A stretch of 64,000 bases of DNA from Nitriliruptor sp040882075 (GTDB taxonomy: Bacteria > Actinomycetota > Nitriliruptoria > Nitriliruptorales > Nitriliruptoraceae), in assembly GCF_040882075.1 (NCBI RefSeq), contig NZ_JBBEBZ010000175.1:4586-68585 (forward strand). The letters run 5' to 3'. Of this stretch, positions 24,732 to 32,858 are shown one piece after another. The translations under genes and the position numbers were made by a program. The notes below the pieces were generated by a model. The model was not told where the DNA came from, did not search any database, and saw only the letters and a program-made list of their open reading frames with translations. Each line of letters opens with the position of its first letter. The first letter of the stretch is position 1.

Positions 24732-25568
24732 CTACGGCACGGGGGTGGTCGGCCCGGTCGCTGGCTCGGCCGACGCGCGACGCGCCGCGACGTCGGCGTC
24801 CCCCGCCGTCGCTCCCCACCCGACCAGCCCGATCTGCGACACCGCGAGCTGGGGGTTCGGCCCGGCGACACGTTCGAGCACGTCGATGCGGACCACCGTG
24901 GTCAGGACCGGCTCGGGGAGGGTCACCGCCTGCGCGCGGAGCCCCACGTCGAGCAGCTCGGCGAACACCTCCACCCCGCCGTCGAAGGTCAACCGGACGC
25001 GACGGAGCGGTGACGAGCCGTCGTAGGCCTCGCGGTCGAGGTGATCGCCGTTGTGCAGCTCGATGCGCTCGACCCACGCGGGGTCCGCGAGCACGAGGTC
25101 GATGGTGTCGAGGAGGTCGCTCCCGGGACGGACCTCACCGGACGACCGCCAGGCGGTGGTGAGGTCGCCGTCGGCGATGGCCGCAGCAGCCTCGGCATCG
25201 GCATCCGGCGCGGTCGTGCGGGTCGCGATGTCCGACAGGGTCAGCAGCTCCGCCTCGGCGCGGTAAGACGTTGCGTCGAACTCGACGCTCGGCACGTCCG
25301 GTCCGGGAGCGAGGGGCCCGAGCCCCGCCAGCGTCAGGCTGAGCACGAGCAACCCGATCCCGACGAGCCCCGCGAGCAGCGGGATCAGCCACCGTCCGTG
25401 CTCGCGCTGCGGCGACGAGTCGATCACGGGCGGATCCGGCGCTTCGGGCCGGTCCGCGTGGGGCGGCAGGACGCCGTCGTCGAGACCGACCCCGCAGCTG
25501 GCGCACAGCTCGCGGGTGGGACGGTTGGGGGCCGCGCAGGCGGGACAGATCCTCGGCTGCTCGGTCAA
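24732..25568 (-). CDS. Zinc-ribbon membrane protein with discoidin/NADase-type glycan-binding-like domain
   Basis: TTG 25568 starts a 278-residue protein. It has an N-terminal zinc ribbon (CPAC ... CASC, residues about 8-26), a Pro/Asp linker, a membrane helix (about 61-83) and an extracytoplasmic beta-sandwich (ADAEAAAAIADGDLTTAWRSSG ... VERIELHNGDHLD ... VRLTFDGG) typical of discoidin-like NADase-type glycan-binding domains. It is convergent with the PASTA kinase, whose end is two bases away. The role is unknown; sensing or scaffolding at the wall is plausible. Confidence 0.7.
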   Translation of the reverse strand: MTEQPRICPACAAPNRPTRELCASCGVGLDDGVLPPHADRPEAPDPPVIDSSPQREHGRWLIPLLAGLVGIGLLVLSLTLAGLGPLAPGPDVPSVEFDATSYRAEAELLTLSDIATRTTAPDADAEAAAAIADGDLTTAWRSSGEVRPGSDLLDTIDLVLADPAWVERIELHNGDHLDREAYDGSSPLRRVRLTFDGGVEVFAELLDVGLRAQAVTLPEPVLTTVVRIDVLERVAGPNPQLAVSQIGLVGWGATAGDADVAARRASAEPATGPTTPVP

Positions 25569-25748
25569 CGCGGGGCTCCGGACGTCGCTGGGTGACCAGA
25601 CGCCACCTCGGGCGCGGCGGGGCCCGAGGGTAGTGCGCGCGCCCCTCCCGGCGTCAGCAGCGCAGCACGTGTCCCGGTCCCTGCGCCCCGGTCCCTGCGC
25701 CCCGGTGGCGCGCGGCGACCGCGCGAGGCCGGTGGTAGGCTCGTCGGC

Positions 25749-25826
25749 ATGACGCGCGCGCCCTTCACCTGGAGTTCCGCGGGGTACCGGTTCTTCGGTC
25801 ACCCCGGGGTCGCGCCCGTCTCGTAA
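25749..25826 (+). CDS. Aromatic-rich leader peptide of DAHP synthase
   Basis: A 26-codon ORF, ATG to TAA, whose middle reads FTWSSAGYRFFG: Phe, Trp, Tyr and a Phe-Phe pair within 11 codons, in a genome where such residues are sparse. It precedes the gene for the first enzyme of aromatic synthesis and a strong hairpin, the layout of a transcription attenuator responding to charged tRNA-Phe, -Tyr and -Trp. A GGTGGTAGG stretch upstream may serve as ribosome site. Confidence 0.75.
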   Translation: MTRAPFTWSSAGYRFFGHPGVAPVS

Positions 25827-25848
25827 CCGCCCACACACCGAGACGTTC

Positions 25849-25876
25849 GAGCCCCGGGGGACGCTTCCCGGGGCTC
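25849..25876 (+). terminator. Attenuator hairpin between leader peptide and DAHP synthase
   Basis: A perfect 10-bp stem (GAGCCCCGGG with CCCGGGGCTC) and an 8-base loop, 22 bases after the leader stop. A CCCCGGGG inside the leader (25802-25809) can pair with either arm, giving alternative folds as in amino-acid attenuators. There is no T-run, which is common for actinobacterial terminators. Confidence 0.7.
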
Positions 25877-25959
25877 TCGCCGTGGGAGGCACCCACACCC
25901 ACCCCGCGCCGCCGCGGCGCGCGACCGGGGAGCGAGCCGTGACGAGAGAGGACACCACG

Positions 25960-27027
25960 ATGGTCGTGGTCATGCGCTCCGGCGCCACCGACGGTGACGT
26001 CGACAAGATCGTCAACGCCATCTCCGACATCGGCGGCGAGGCCTTCGTGTCCCGCGGTCGGAACCAGACCATCATCGGCCTGGTCGGCGACCTCGCGCAG
26101 TTCGCCGAGCTCCCTCTCCACGCCTTCCCCGGCGTCGAGGACGTCATCCGGGTCAGCAAGCCCTACAAGCTGGTGTCGACCGAGACCCACCCGAGACCGT
26201 CGACGGTCTGGGTCGGCGACGTCCCCATCGGGCGGGACACGGTGACCCTCATCGCCGGTCCCTGCGCGGTGGAGACCGAGGAACAGACCGACGCCGGGTG
26301 CCGCATGGCCAAGGAGGCCGGTGCATCGATCCTGCGCGGCGGCGCGTACAAGCCACGCACGTCGCCGTACGCGTTCCAGGGTCTCGGCGAGCCCGGGCTC
26401 GACATCCTCCACGCGGTGTCGCGCGACCTGTCGATGCCGTTCGTGACCGAGGTCGTCACCCCCGCGGACGTGGACACCGTCGCCGCCAAGGCCGACATGC
26501 TCCAGGTCGGTGCCCGCAACATGCAGAACTTCCAGCTCCTCAAGGAGGTGGGGATGGCCGGCAAGCCGGTGCTGCTCAAGCGCGGCCTGACCGCCACCAT
26601 CGACGAGTGGATCATGGCGGCCGAGTACATCGCCCACACCGGCAACCTCCAGATCGTCCTCTGCGAGCGCGGCATCCGCACCTACGAGCCGATGACCCGC
26701 AACACCCTCGACGTGTCGGCCGTCCCCGTCGCGCAGTCGCTGACCCACCTGCCGGTGATCATCGACCCATCCCACTCCGGTGGGAAGCGCGAGCTGGTCA
26801 TGCCGCTGATCAAGGCCGGCATCGCGGTCGGCGCCGACGGCATCATCGTCGACGTCCACCCCCGCCCCGAGGCGGCCCTCTGCGACGGACCGCAGGCGCT
26901 GATCAAGGACGACATGCTGGCGCTGCGCGAGTCGGTCGCGACCTACGCCGCCGCCGGTGGCCGTGAGGTCGCCGCCGCCGACCACGCCCGTCGTGCCGGG
27001 GCCTGGGGCCGGTCCGCCACCGCCTGA
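25960..27027 (+). CDS. aroF: 3-deoxy-7-phosphoheptulonate (DAHP) synthase, class I beta
   Basis: Catalyses PEP plus erythrose 4-phosphate to DAHP, the entry to chorismate and the aromatic amino acids. The ATG at 25960 has GAGAGAGG about eight bases upstream. The 355-residue product has an N-terminal ACT/ferredoxin-like regulatory domain (MVVVMRSGATDGDVDKIVNAI...) and the TIM-barrel catalytic core: AGPCAVE, RGGAYKPRTSPYAFQG, QVGARNMQNF, KRGL, ERGIRTY, DPSHSGG and the metal-site D-H in VDVHP. The leader peptide and hairpin upstream suggest attenuation by aromatic amino acids. Confidence 0.96.
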   Translation: MVVVMRSGATDGDVDKIVNAISDIGGEAFVSRGRNQTIIGLVGDLAQFAELPLHAFPGVEDVIRVSKPYKLVSTETHPRPSTVWVGDVPIGRDTVTLIAGPCAVETEEQTDAGCRMAKEAGASILRGGAYKPRTSPYAFQGLGEPGLDILHAVSRDLSMPFVTEVVTPADVDTVAAKADMLQVGARNMQNFQLLKEVGMAGKPVLLKRGLTATIDEWIMAAEYIAHTGNLQIVLCERGIRTYEPMTRNTLDVSAVPVAQSLTHLPVIIDPSHSGGKRELVMPLIKAGIAVGADGIIVDVHPRPEAALCDGPQALIKDDMLALRESVATYAAAGGREVAAADHARRAGAWGRSATA

Positions 27028-27064
27028 CGATCGACCTGACGTCGACCGCGCGATCGTCCACCTC

Positions 27065-27994
27065 TCAGGCGACGGTCGCGTGGTCGTCGTGCTGCGGGGC
27101 CAGCGCCGCCGCGATGGCATCGTCGAGCGAGGTGTGCGCGAGGTCCGGGTACAGGTCGCGCGCGTGGGCGTCGCGGACGACGGCGTCCTCCTCGGCGGAC
27201 CGCAGCAGCGGCAGGACCAGCGTGGGGTCGAGCCGGCTGAGGATCGCTGCGCCGGTCGCCGCGAGCTCCGGCGGCAGGTACGGCACGTGCGGCAGCGTGA
27301 CCGCGGGCCGGGAGCCCATCGCGGCACGGACCCGTGCCACGAGCTCGCCGTAGCTGAGGACGTCGGGGCCACCGACGTCCAGCACCTGCCACGCCGCACG
27401 AGGGTCGTCGACGACGGCCACGAGCAGATCGAGCAGGTCGGCCTCCGCGAGCGGCTGCGTCGACGAGCGGGTGAGCGGCGCGCTGATGGTCACCGGCGTC
27501 GACGCGGCGGTCCGCAGGAGCGCGAACGACGAGCTGCCGGCACCGATCACGATGCCGGCCCGCAGCTCGGTGACCGGGACGGGACCGTCGCGGAGCGTCT
27601 GGCCGGCCTGCTGCCGGGCGTAGAGGTGCGCCGAGGTCCGGGCGAGGTCCGCCTCGTCGACGAGGCCACCGAGGTAGACGATCCGCCGGACACCGCCCGC
27701 GACCGCTCCCTCGCGGAACGACGCCGCAGCTCGGACCTCGCGACCGAGGAGCCCGGACACGCGGTGCTCCATCGCGTGGACGAGGTAGTACGCGGCGTCG
27801 GCGCCATCGGCGGCCCGCAGGACCGCGCCCTCGTCCTCGACGGCCCCGGTGATCACCTGGACCTGGGCACGCCACGGCGCGGTCAACCGGCGCGGATCGC
27901 GGACCAGGCAGCGGACGGTGTGACCCTCGGCGAGCAGCCGGGGTACGAGCCGTCCCCCGACGTAGCCGGTGGCGCCGGTGACGAGCAGGTCCAC
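27065..27994 (-). CDS. NAD(P)-binding epimerase/NmrA-like protein
   Basis: GTG 27994 is preferred over GTG 28033 because of GGAG six bases upstream; it starts right at the Rossmann strand LLVTGATGYVGGRLVPRLL. Next come CLVRDPRRL, a YYLVHAM segment, VYLGGLV and the atypical-SDR TQPLAEADLLDLLV loop. The 309-residue length and motifs fit NDUFA9/NmrA-type atypical short-chain dehydrogenases, which often lack the YxxxK catalysis and act on sugars, quinones or as redox sensors. Substrate unknown. Confidence 0.8.
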   Translation of the reverse strand: MDLLVTGATGYVGGRLVPRLLAEGHTVRCLVRDPRRLTAPWRAQVQVITGAVEDEGAVLRAADGADAAYYLVHAMEHRVSGLLGREVRAAASFREGAVAGGVRRIVYLGGLVDEADLARTSAHLYARQQAGQTLRDGPVPVTELRAGIVIGAGSSSFALLRTAASTPVTISAPLTRSSTQPLAEADLLDLLVAVVDDPRAAWQVLDVGGPDVLSYGELVARVRAAMGSRPAVTLPHVPYLPPELAATGAAILSRLDPTLVLPLLRSAEEDAVVRDAHARDLYPDLAHTSLDDAIAAALAPQHDDHATVA

Positions 27995-28081
27995 GAGGTG
28001 CTCCGAGGCGAAGGTTCGAGTGCGGGCCTCCACGGTGCCACGTCCGGGGCGGGTTCGACGCCGTCCGCCCCCGGCGTCGGT

Positions 28082-28459
28082 TCAGAACATCCGCGTCAGC
28101 GCCCACACGGCGGTGCCGACCAGAGCGGTGGCGACCAGCACGGCGAGCGGGACCCCGATCCGTGCGAGCGCGGTGGCGCGGCCGACCGCCTGCGGCTGGT
28201 CGATCAGGTCGGCATCCGGGTCGACGGACGCCGGATCGCGCTCCGCCTGGCGGTGGCGCAGGCACCGCGAGCCACCCTCGATGAAGACCGGTTGGGCGCA
28301 GCGGTACAGCCGGCCACCGACACCGCGGACCGCGACCCACGCCTGGCACCCCTCGCGCGGGTCGACCTCGCGGGCGCGGCGAGCCTCGCGGATCGCCCCG
28401 ACCGAGATGGTCCACAGGATCGGCAGGGCGAAGGCGAGCCCGACGAGCAGCAACAGCAC
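28082..28459 (-). CDS. Membrane protein with two terminal helices
   Basis: A 125-residue product from GTG 28459: membrane helix 1 at the very N-terminus (LLLLVGLAFALPILWTISVG), a cytosolic or external middle with three Cys (EGCQAWVAV, YRCAQPVF, SRCLRHRQ) able to hold a metal or disulfide, and a second helix near the C-terminus. Family unknown. Confidence 0.6.
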   Translation of the reverse strand: MLLLLVGLAFALPILWTISVGAIREARRAREVDPREGCQAWVAVRGVGGRLYRCAQPVFIEGGSRCLRHRQAERDPASVDPDADLIDQPQAVGRATALARIGVPLAVLVATALVGTAVWALTRMF

Positions 28460-29048
28460 CCGGATCCCCCATCGAGGTGACCCCTGACACTACTCCTGGG
28501 TACCGGGCGTGGGCAGGATGGCCCCCTCGTCGCCGGGAGACCCGTGTCCGGAACTTCGCGACCCGAACCGCGTCGCCGACCTGGCGTGTGCAGGTCACCG
28601 GGCCGCAACTGCTCGGTGACGTCACCGTCGGGGACCCGGTCGATCCACCTGCCGACGGTCCGTGCTGACGCAGAGCACCCCGCGTTGCACCCGAGCGGGG
28701 TTGCGGGGTCCCCACGTAGCGCTCCCGCCACACGAGCACCCCGCGTGAGCCTGAGCCGGGTCGCGGGGTCCCCACGTAGCGCTCCCGCCACACGAGCACC
28801 CCGCTGAGCCGGGACGCACCCATCCCGCTGGGCGCTTCCGCGGAAGCGGTAGGTCGTCCGCGGACCGGGGCGGAACCGCGGCAGCGGCCTGGCGGATCCG
28901 GGCGTTCGCTACCAGCAGGACGCTGGATGGAAACGTCGCCACGCAGACTTCGAGCGGAGCGTGCACGCACCGGGTTCCATTCATGCCCGATGCGGCAGGC
29001 CCGGCACCGAACCCTCGGCCTGAGCATCTCGATGCTCCTGGGAGGGCC
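28460..29048. other. 589-base intergenic region holding the dispersed repeat
   Basis: No credible coding frame. It contains the dispersed hairpin repeat (28673-28860). The rest, including a GC-rich upstream part and an AT-slightly-richer stretch at 28900-29000, shows no recognisable element apart from a ribosome site for the next small gene. Confidence 0.6.
28673..28860. repeat. Dispersed hairpin repeat, locus 1 (two 60-base units plus flank)
   Basis: Two tandem 60-base units with an identical ~38-base core, each holding GCGGGGTCCCCACGTAGCGC and ending CACACGAGCACCCCG. GCGGGGT and ACCCCGC form the outer stem, with inner GTAGCG/CGCCAC pairing. The 3' flank carries the palindrome GCTTCCGCGGAAGC (28834-28847) and GGTAGGTCGTCCGCGG. 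The same parts recur at 30841, 57360 and 63925. Confidence 0.85.
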
Positions 29049-29258
29049 GTGTTGACGCAGCGGACAGCGCGACGGACAGGAGTAACGCTGCTCGTCGGGA
29101 TGCTGCTCGGAGTGGCCGCGATCGCTGTGGTGAGTCTCGGCGTGCTCGTGGCTCTGGGAGTCGATCTCAGGGACGATGCTGACCACGCGCCTCTCGAGGG
29201 CTCCAGAGGTGTGCCACCGGACGAACTGGGCGAAGAGCAGACGCCTGGGGCCGAGTAG
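29049..29258 (+). CDS. Small single-pass membrane protein
   Basis: GTG 29049 has GGGAGGG upstream at 29039-29046. The 69-residue product has a basic N-terminus (TQRTARRTG), one long hydrophobic helix (VTLLVGMLLGVAAIAVVSLGVLVALGV) and an acidic C-terminus. No family recognised. The longer frame from 28983 lacks a good ribosome site. Confidence 0.5.
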   Translation: MLTQRTARRTGVTLLVGMLLGVAAIAVVSLGVLVALGVDLRDDADHAPLEGSRGVPPDELGEEQTPGAE

Positions 29259-29437
29259 ACCGACGCCTCTCCGTGTCAAGGGCGGGTTCCGGACCTGGAT
29301 GGATGACGTTTCACGGGCAGGTGGAGGTGGCCCGAGGTCGGTCCGGATCTCGGGTTCCGTGACCGCTGTGGGGATGTAGCGTGGTGGTGGTCCGGGGTGT
29401 GACGAGAACCAAGAACCGGTGCTGGGATGTGAGCCGG

Positions 29438-30572
29438 TCACGCGGACGCGAGTCTCGTTCCCGTCTGTCCACCCCGGGCCGCCTCACGGCGACGCTGGTC
29501 AGCGACCAGGCGGCGGTAGACCACGTTCGAGAGCTGCCGCTTGAGAGCCCGCATCGCTTCTGCCTCGCTCTTGCGCTCGGCGAGCTTGCGGCGGAAGAAG
29601 ACCCGACCGTCCGTGTCGTGGCGGATCTGGGTGACCGCAGCGACGTGGATCGCGGCGTTGAGTCGTCGGTTGCCGCCCTGGTTGAGCCGGTGCCGCTTGA
29701 GGTCTCCGGAGGACGCCTCGATGGGTGCGGTGCCGTTGTAGGCGGCGACGTGCCCCGCGGAGCGGAACCGGCCGACGTCACCCACGATCGCCAGGATCGT
29801 GGCTGCCCCGACGTCACCGATCCCGAAGATCGCGGTCAGCGTCGAGCCGTGCGCTTCGAGCGCCTCGTGGAGCCGCGCCTCGACGGTGGGGATGCGCCGG
29901 TTGCACCAGCGCCAGTCCTCAAGCAGCTGCTTGGCGACCTCCTGCCGTTCGCTCGACCATCGTGGCGGGGCGTACCGAACGCAGCATCTTGGCCGCTTTG
30001 ATGGCCGTGAGGTGCTTCGGCGCTCCTCCGGGGACCATCTCCGAGAGCAACGCGTGGAGCCTGCAGATGGTGCGATGTCGGAACGTGACCAGGTGCCAGC
30101 GACGGTCCAGGATCAGCCCGAGCGCGTGCGAGAAGTCCTCGACCTCGACCTGGCGCAACCGTGCCGGTTTCGCGGCTGCGATCGCGACCGAGCGAGCATC
30201 GTGCTCGTCGGTCTTGCGACCGGACTTGCCCGAGAGCCTTCGGGTGCGGTGCGAGAGCGAGGCGGGCACATCCACGACCTGGTGTAGGGCGCCACGGTCT
30301 CTGACGTTGTAGGGGCGGGCTTCTGCCACGGATGCTGTCACTACGCAGAGTTGCGGACGGTTGACTGGCCGGCGAGGCTGTCGCGTCCGTGAACGAGGTG
30401 ACCCCCGCGACGTGGTGAGCGTCCGGGGGTCGTGGGCTGAATGCAGCAGCCGTTGCGTCTGCCGGCGGTCCGCGGCCACGCGAAGCTGCGCGGCAATCTC
30501 CTCGTCCTCGTCGAGCACCACCGCGGTATGGGACCGCTTGTGGGGGTCGACGCCGATCACCGTTCGTCCCAT
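29438..30572 (-). pseudogene. IS110-family transposase, frameshifted
   Basis: The ATG at 30572 begins MGRTVIGVDPHKRSHTAVVLDEDEEIAAQL, the RuvC-like DEDD start. A disrupted, unrelated-looking segment follows where the family has VWAVENVNGLG. Homology resumes at VDVPASLSHRTRRLSGKSGRKTDEHDARSVAIAA and continues to AAKMLRSVRPATM. At least two further frameshifts separate it from the C-terminal transposase_20 domain (IFGIGDVGAATILAIVGDVGRF, then AAYNGTAPIEASSGD, ending near RRLVADQ). Multiple breaks mean a dead copy. The ends of the IS were not resolved. Confidence 0.88.
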
Positions 30573-31023
30573 GACGTCCTCCTTGTTCGGCGGGACGCCG
30601 CGGTCGACAGACCTCATGCGAGCGTGTGCTCATGCCTCTCTTGAGTCAGACCGCGACCGGGTCCCGGCGGGCGGCAGCTCGTTATCAAGTCAGCCCTCGA
30701 CGGGCGACAGGGCGTTATCGAGTCATCCCACCGGGACCCTCGAGACGCTAGGTCGCGGACCTGCGTCCCGACCCCCAGACAACCATGAGGGCGTTGTCAC
30801 CAGATGGCTGCTTCCGGGGGCCTCACGTGGCGCCGGCGACACACGAGCACCCCGCGTTGCACCCGAGCGGGGTTGCGGGGTCCCCACGTAGCGCTCCCGC
30901 CACACGAGCACCCCGGTAGGCCGGGGACGCGCCCATCCCCGCTAGGCGCTTCCGCGGAAGCGGTAGGTCGTCCGCGGGCCGGTGGGGAACCGCCGCACGC
31001 GCAACATGCACGTCGTTGACTCA
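30573..31023. other. 451-base intergenic region holding the dispersed repeat
   Basis: Contains the 5' flank of the IS110 remnant, short direct repeats reading CGTTATC-AGTCA (about 30680-30725), and the second copy of the dispersed hairpin repeat. No coding frame is supported. Confidence 0.6.
30841..30980. repeat. Dispersed hairpin repeat, locus 2
   Basis: Over 60 bases from about 30850 are identical to locus 1 (28678 onward), including GCGGGGTCCCCACGTAGCGC and ACACGAGCACCCCG. The flank GCTTCCGCGGAAGC (30948-30961) and GGTAGGTCGTCCGCGG follow as in locus 1. The preceding block (GGCGCCGGCGACACACGAGC) is a diverged unit. Confidence 0.85.
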
Positions 31024-32055
31024 TCAGGGGGTGAGTTCGGCGATCAGCGCGTCGACAGCGCGGTCGATGCCGTCACGATCGACGTCGAGGTGGGTCACCG
31101 CGCGCAGCAGGTGCGGGCCCATCGCCCCGATCCGGATCCCCCGTGCCGCGAGCACCTCGATCACCTCGCCGGCCGGACGCCCGCCGGTGCGGACATAGAC
31201 CAGGTTGGTCTCGACCTCGCCGAGGTCCACGGCGTCCGGTACCGCCTCGGCGAGCCGGGTGGCCAGGTGGCGGGCGTTGGCGTGATCGTCGGCCAGGCGG
31301 TCGAGGTGGTGTTCGAGCGCGTACCGGCCGGCCGCGGCGAGGACCCCGGCCTGGCGCATCGCCCCACCGAACCGGCGGCGCCAGGCACGCGCCACCTCGA
31401 TGGTGTCCGCGTCCCCGATCGCGAGGGAACCGACCGGGGCGCCGAGCCCCTTCGACAGGCACACGCTGAACGCGGTGAAGGTGCGCCCGACCTCGGTCGG
31501 ATCCTGCCCGGTCGCCACCAGCGCGTGCCACAGCCGAGCGCCGTCACCGTGGAGAGCGAGCCCGCGCTCGTCGGCGATCGCTCGCAGCGCGCGGAGCCGT
31601 TCGAGCCCGTGGATCGCCCCTCCCCCGCGGTTGGTGGTCTCCTCGACGCTGATCGCCGCCACCTCGGTGTAAGGGAAGGCGGCCGGCCGGAGCGCGGCTC
31701 GGACGGTGTCCGCGTCGAGCCGGCCACGGTCGCCGTCGACGGTGCGGAACTGCACCTGCGCGTTGATGGCAGCGGCGCCCGCCTCGTAGGCGACGATGTG
31801 GGCGTCCGACTCGCACACCACCTCGCTGCCCGGGGTGGTGAGCGCCCGCAGCAGGATCTGGGTCGCCATCACGCCGGACGGGGTCAGGACGGCGGCCTGA
31901 CGACCGAACCGGTCGGCGACCTCACGCTCGAGGGCGCGGACGGTGGGGTCCTCGCCGTAGACGTCGTCGCCCACCTCGGCGTCGGCCATCGCCCGACGCA
32001 TCCCGGCGGTGGGACGGGTGACGGTGTCGCTGCGCAGGTCCACGAGTTCGGTCAT
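31024..32055 (-). CDS. ltaE: Low-specificity L-threonine aldolase
   Basis: A 343-residue PLP enzyme cleaving L-threonine or allo-threonine to glycine and acetaldehyde. Family hallmarks: VDLRSDTVTRPTAGMRRAMA at the start, GDDVYGEDPTV, HGDGARLWHA and the PLP Lys202 in SVCLSKGLGAPVGS. It overlaps the upstream phosphatase stop by four bases, forming a three-gene operon with PFK and the IMPase-family gene. Confidence 0.95.
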   Translation of the reverse strand: MTELVDLRSDTVTRPTAGMRRAMADAEVGDDVYGEDPTVRALEREVADRFGRQAAVLTPSGVMATQILLRALTTPGSEVVCESDAHIVAYEAGAAAINAQVQFRTVDGDRGRLDADTVRAALRPAAFPYTEVAAISVEETTNRGGGAIHGLERLRALRAIADERGLALHGDGARLWHALVATGQDPTEVGRTFTAFSVCLSKGLGAPVGSLAIGDADTIEVARAWRRRFGGAMRQAGVLAAAGRYALEHHLDRLADDHANARHLATRLAEAVPDAVDLGEVETNLVYVRTGGRPAGEVIEVLAARGIRIGAMGPHLLRAVTHLDVDRDGIDRAVDALIAELTP

Positions 32056-32858
32056 CGGCGCGCGACCTCCCAGTCGAGCAACAGGTCGTGGACCGCGGAC
32101 CCACCGGCCACGATCCCGTCGAGCACCTGCCCGGCGAGCTCCCGTTCGACCAGCGTGACGCACCCGCCCGCTTCGGTCACCAGCAACGACCCCGCTGCCA
32201 GGTCCCAGGGCTGCAGACCGTGCTCGAGGTAGCCGTCGACCCGGCCCGCAGCGACCCCGGCGAGGTCGAGGGCAGCCGAGCCGTCCCGGCGGACGTCGCG
32301 GACGCGGGCCACGAGGTCCGCTCCCTCGGTGCCCTGCTGGGCCCGCACGTCGGCGTCGTAGGCGAACCCGGTCGCCACCAGGGCCTGCGCGAGGGTGGAG
32401 ACCGAGCTGACCTGCAGCGGGCGATCGTCCTCCAGCCGGCGTGCGCCACCGCCACGTTCGGCGACCCAGGTCTCCCCGAGGACCGGTGCGTGGACCACAC
32501 CCACCACCGAGCCGCGGTCGTCCTCGCACGCGATCGACACGCACCAGGCGGGTCGGTCGTAGAGGAAGTTCACGGTGCCGTCGAGGGGGTCGACCACCCA
32601 GCGGTAGCCGGAGGTGCCCGCACGCGGTGCTTGGCCCTCCTCGCCGAGGAGCCCATCGTCCGGACGAGCGGTGAGCAGCCGTTCGGCGATCAACCGTTCG
32701 GCCGCCCGGTCCGCCTCGCTGACGGGGTCGGTCGCCGTCGACTTGGTCTCGACACCGATGTCGGCACCGTCGCGGCGACGGCCGGCGAAGTCGGCGAGCA
32801 GCGTCCCGGCCGCCACCGCGACGTCGATGGCGAGCTGGAGCGGGGGCGGGCCGGCCAT
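32052..32858 (-). CDS. Inositol monophosphatase family protein
   Basis: A 268-residue Li-sensitive-fold phosphatase. It has the metal sites GEEG (after DDGLL), DPLDGTVNF and, near the C-terminus, QPWDLAAGSLLVTEAGG. The ATG overlaps the PFK stop (TGATG). The substrate could be inositol-1-phosphate, histidinol phosphate or another sugar phosphate. Neighbours do not decide it. Confidence 0.9.
   Translation of the reverse strand: MAGPPPLQLAIDVAVAAGTLLADFAGRRRDGADIGVETKSTATDPVSEADRAAERLIAERLLTARPDDGLLGEEGQAPRAGTSGYRWVVDPLDGTVNFLYDRPAWCVSIACEDDRGSVVGVVHAPVLGETWVAERGGGARRLEDDRPLQVSSVSTLAQALVATGFAYDADVRAQQGTEGADLVARVRDVRRDGSAALDLAGVAAGRVDGYLEHGLQPWDLAAGSLLVTEAGGCVTLVERELAGQVLDGIVAGGSAVHDLLLDWEVARR

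Noticed and set aside
28204..28791. Minus ORFs with repeated V-W-R-E-R-Y-V-G-T-P peptides
   Set aside because: Produced by the hairpin repeat read in frame. The peptide is an artefact of the 60-base period, with no start signal or family.
28673..28800. CRISPR-like array from 60-base repeats
   Set aside because: Repeats abut with no unique spacers of fixed size, only two to three units, and no cas genes.
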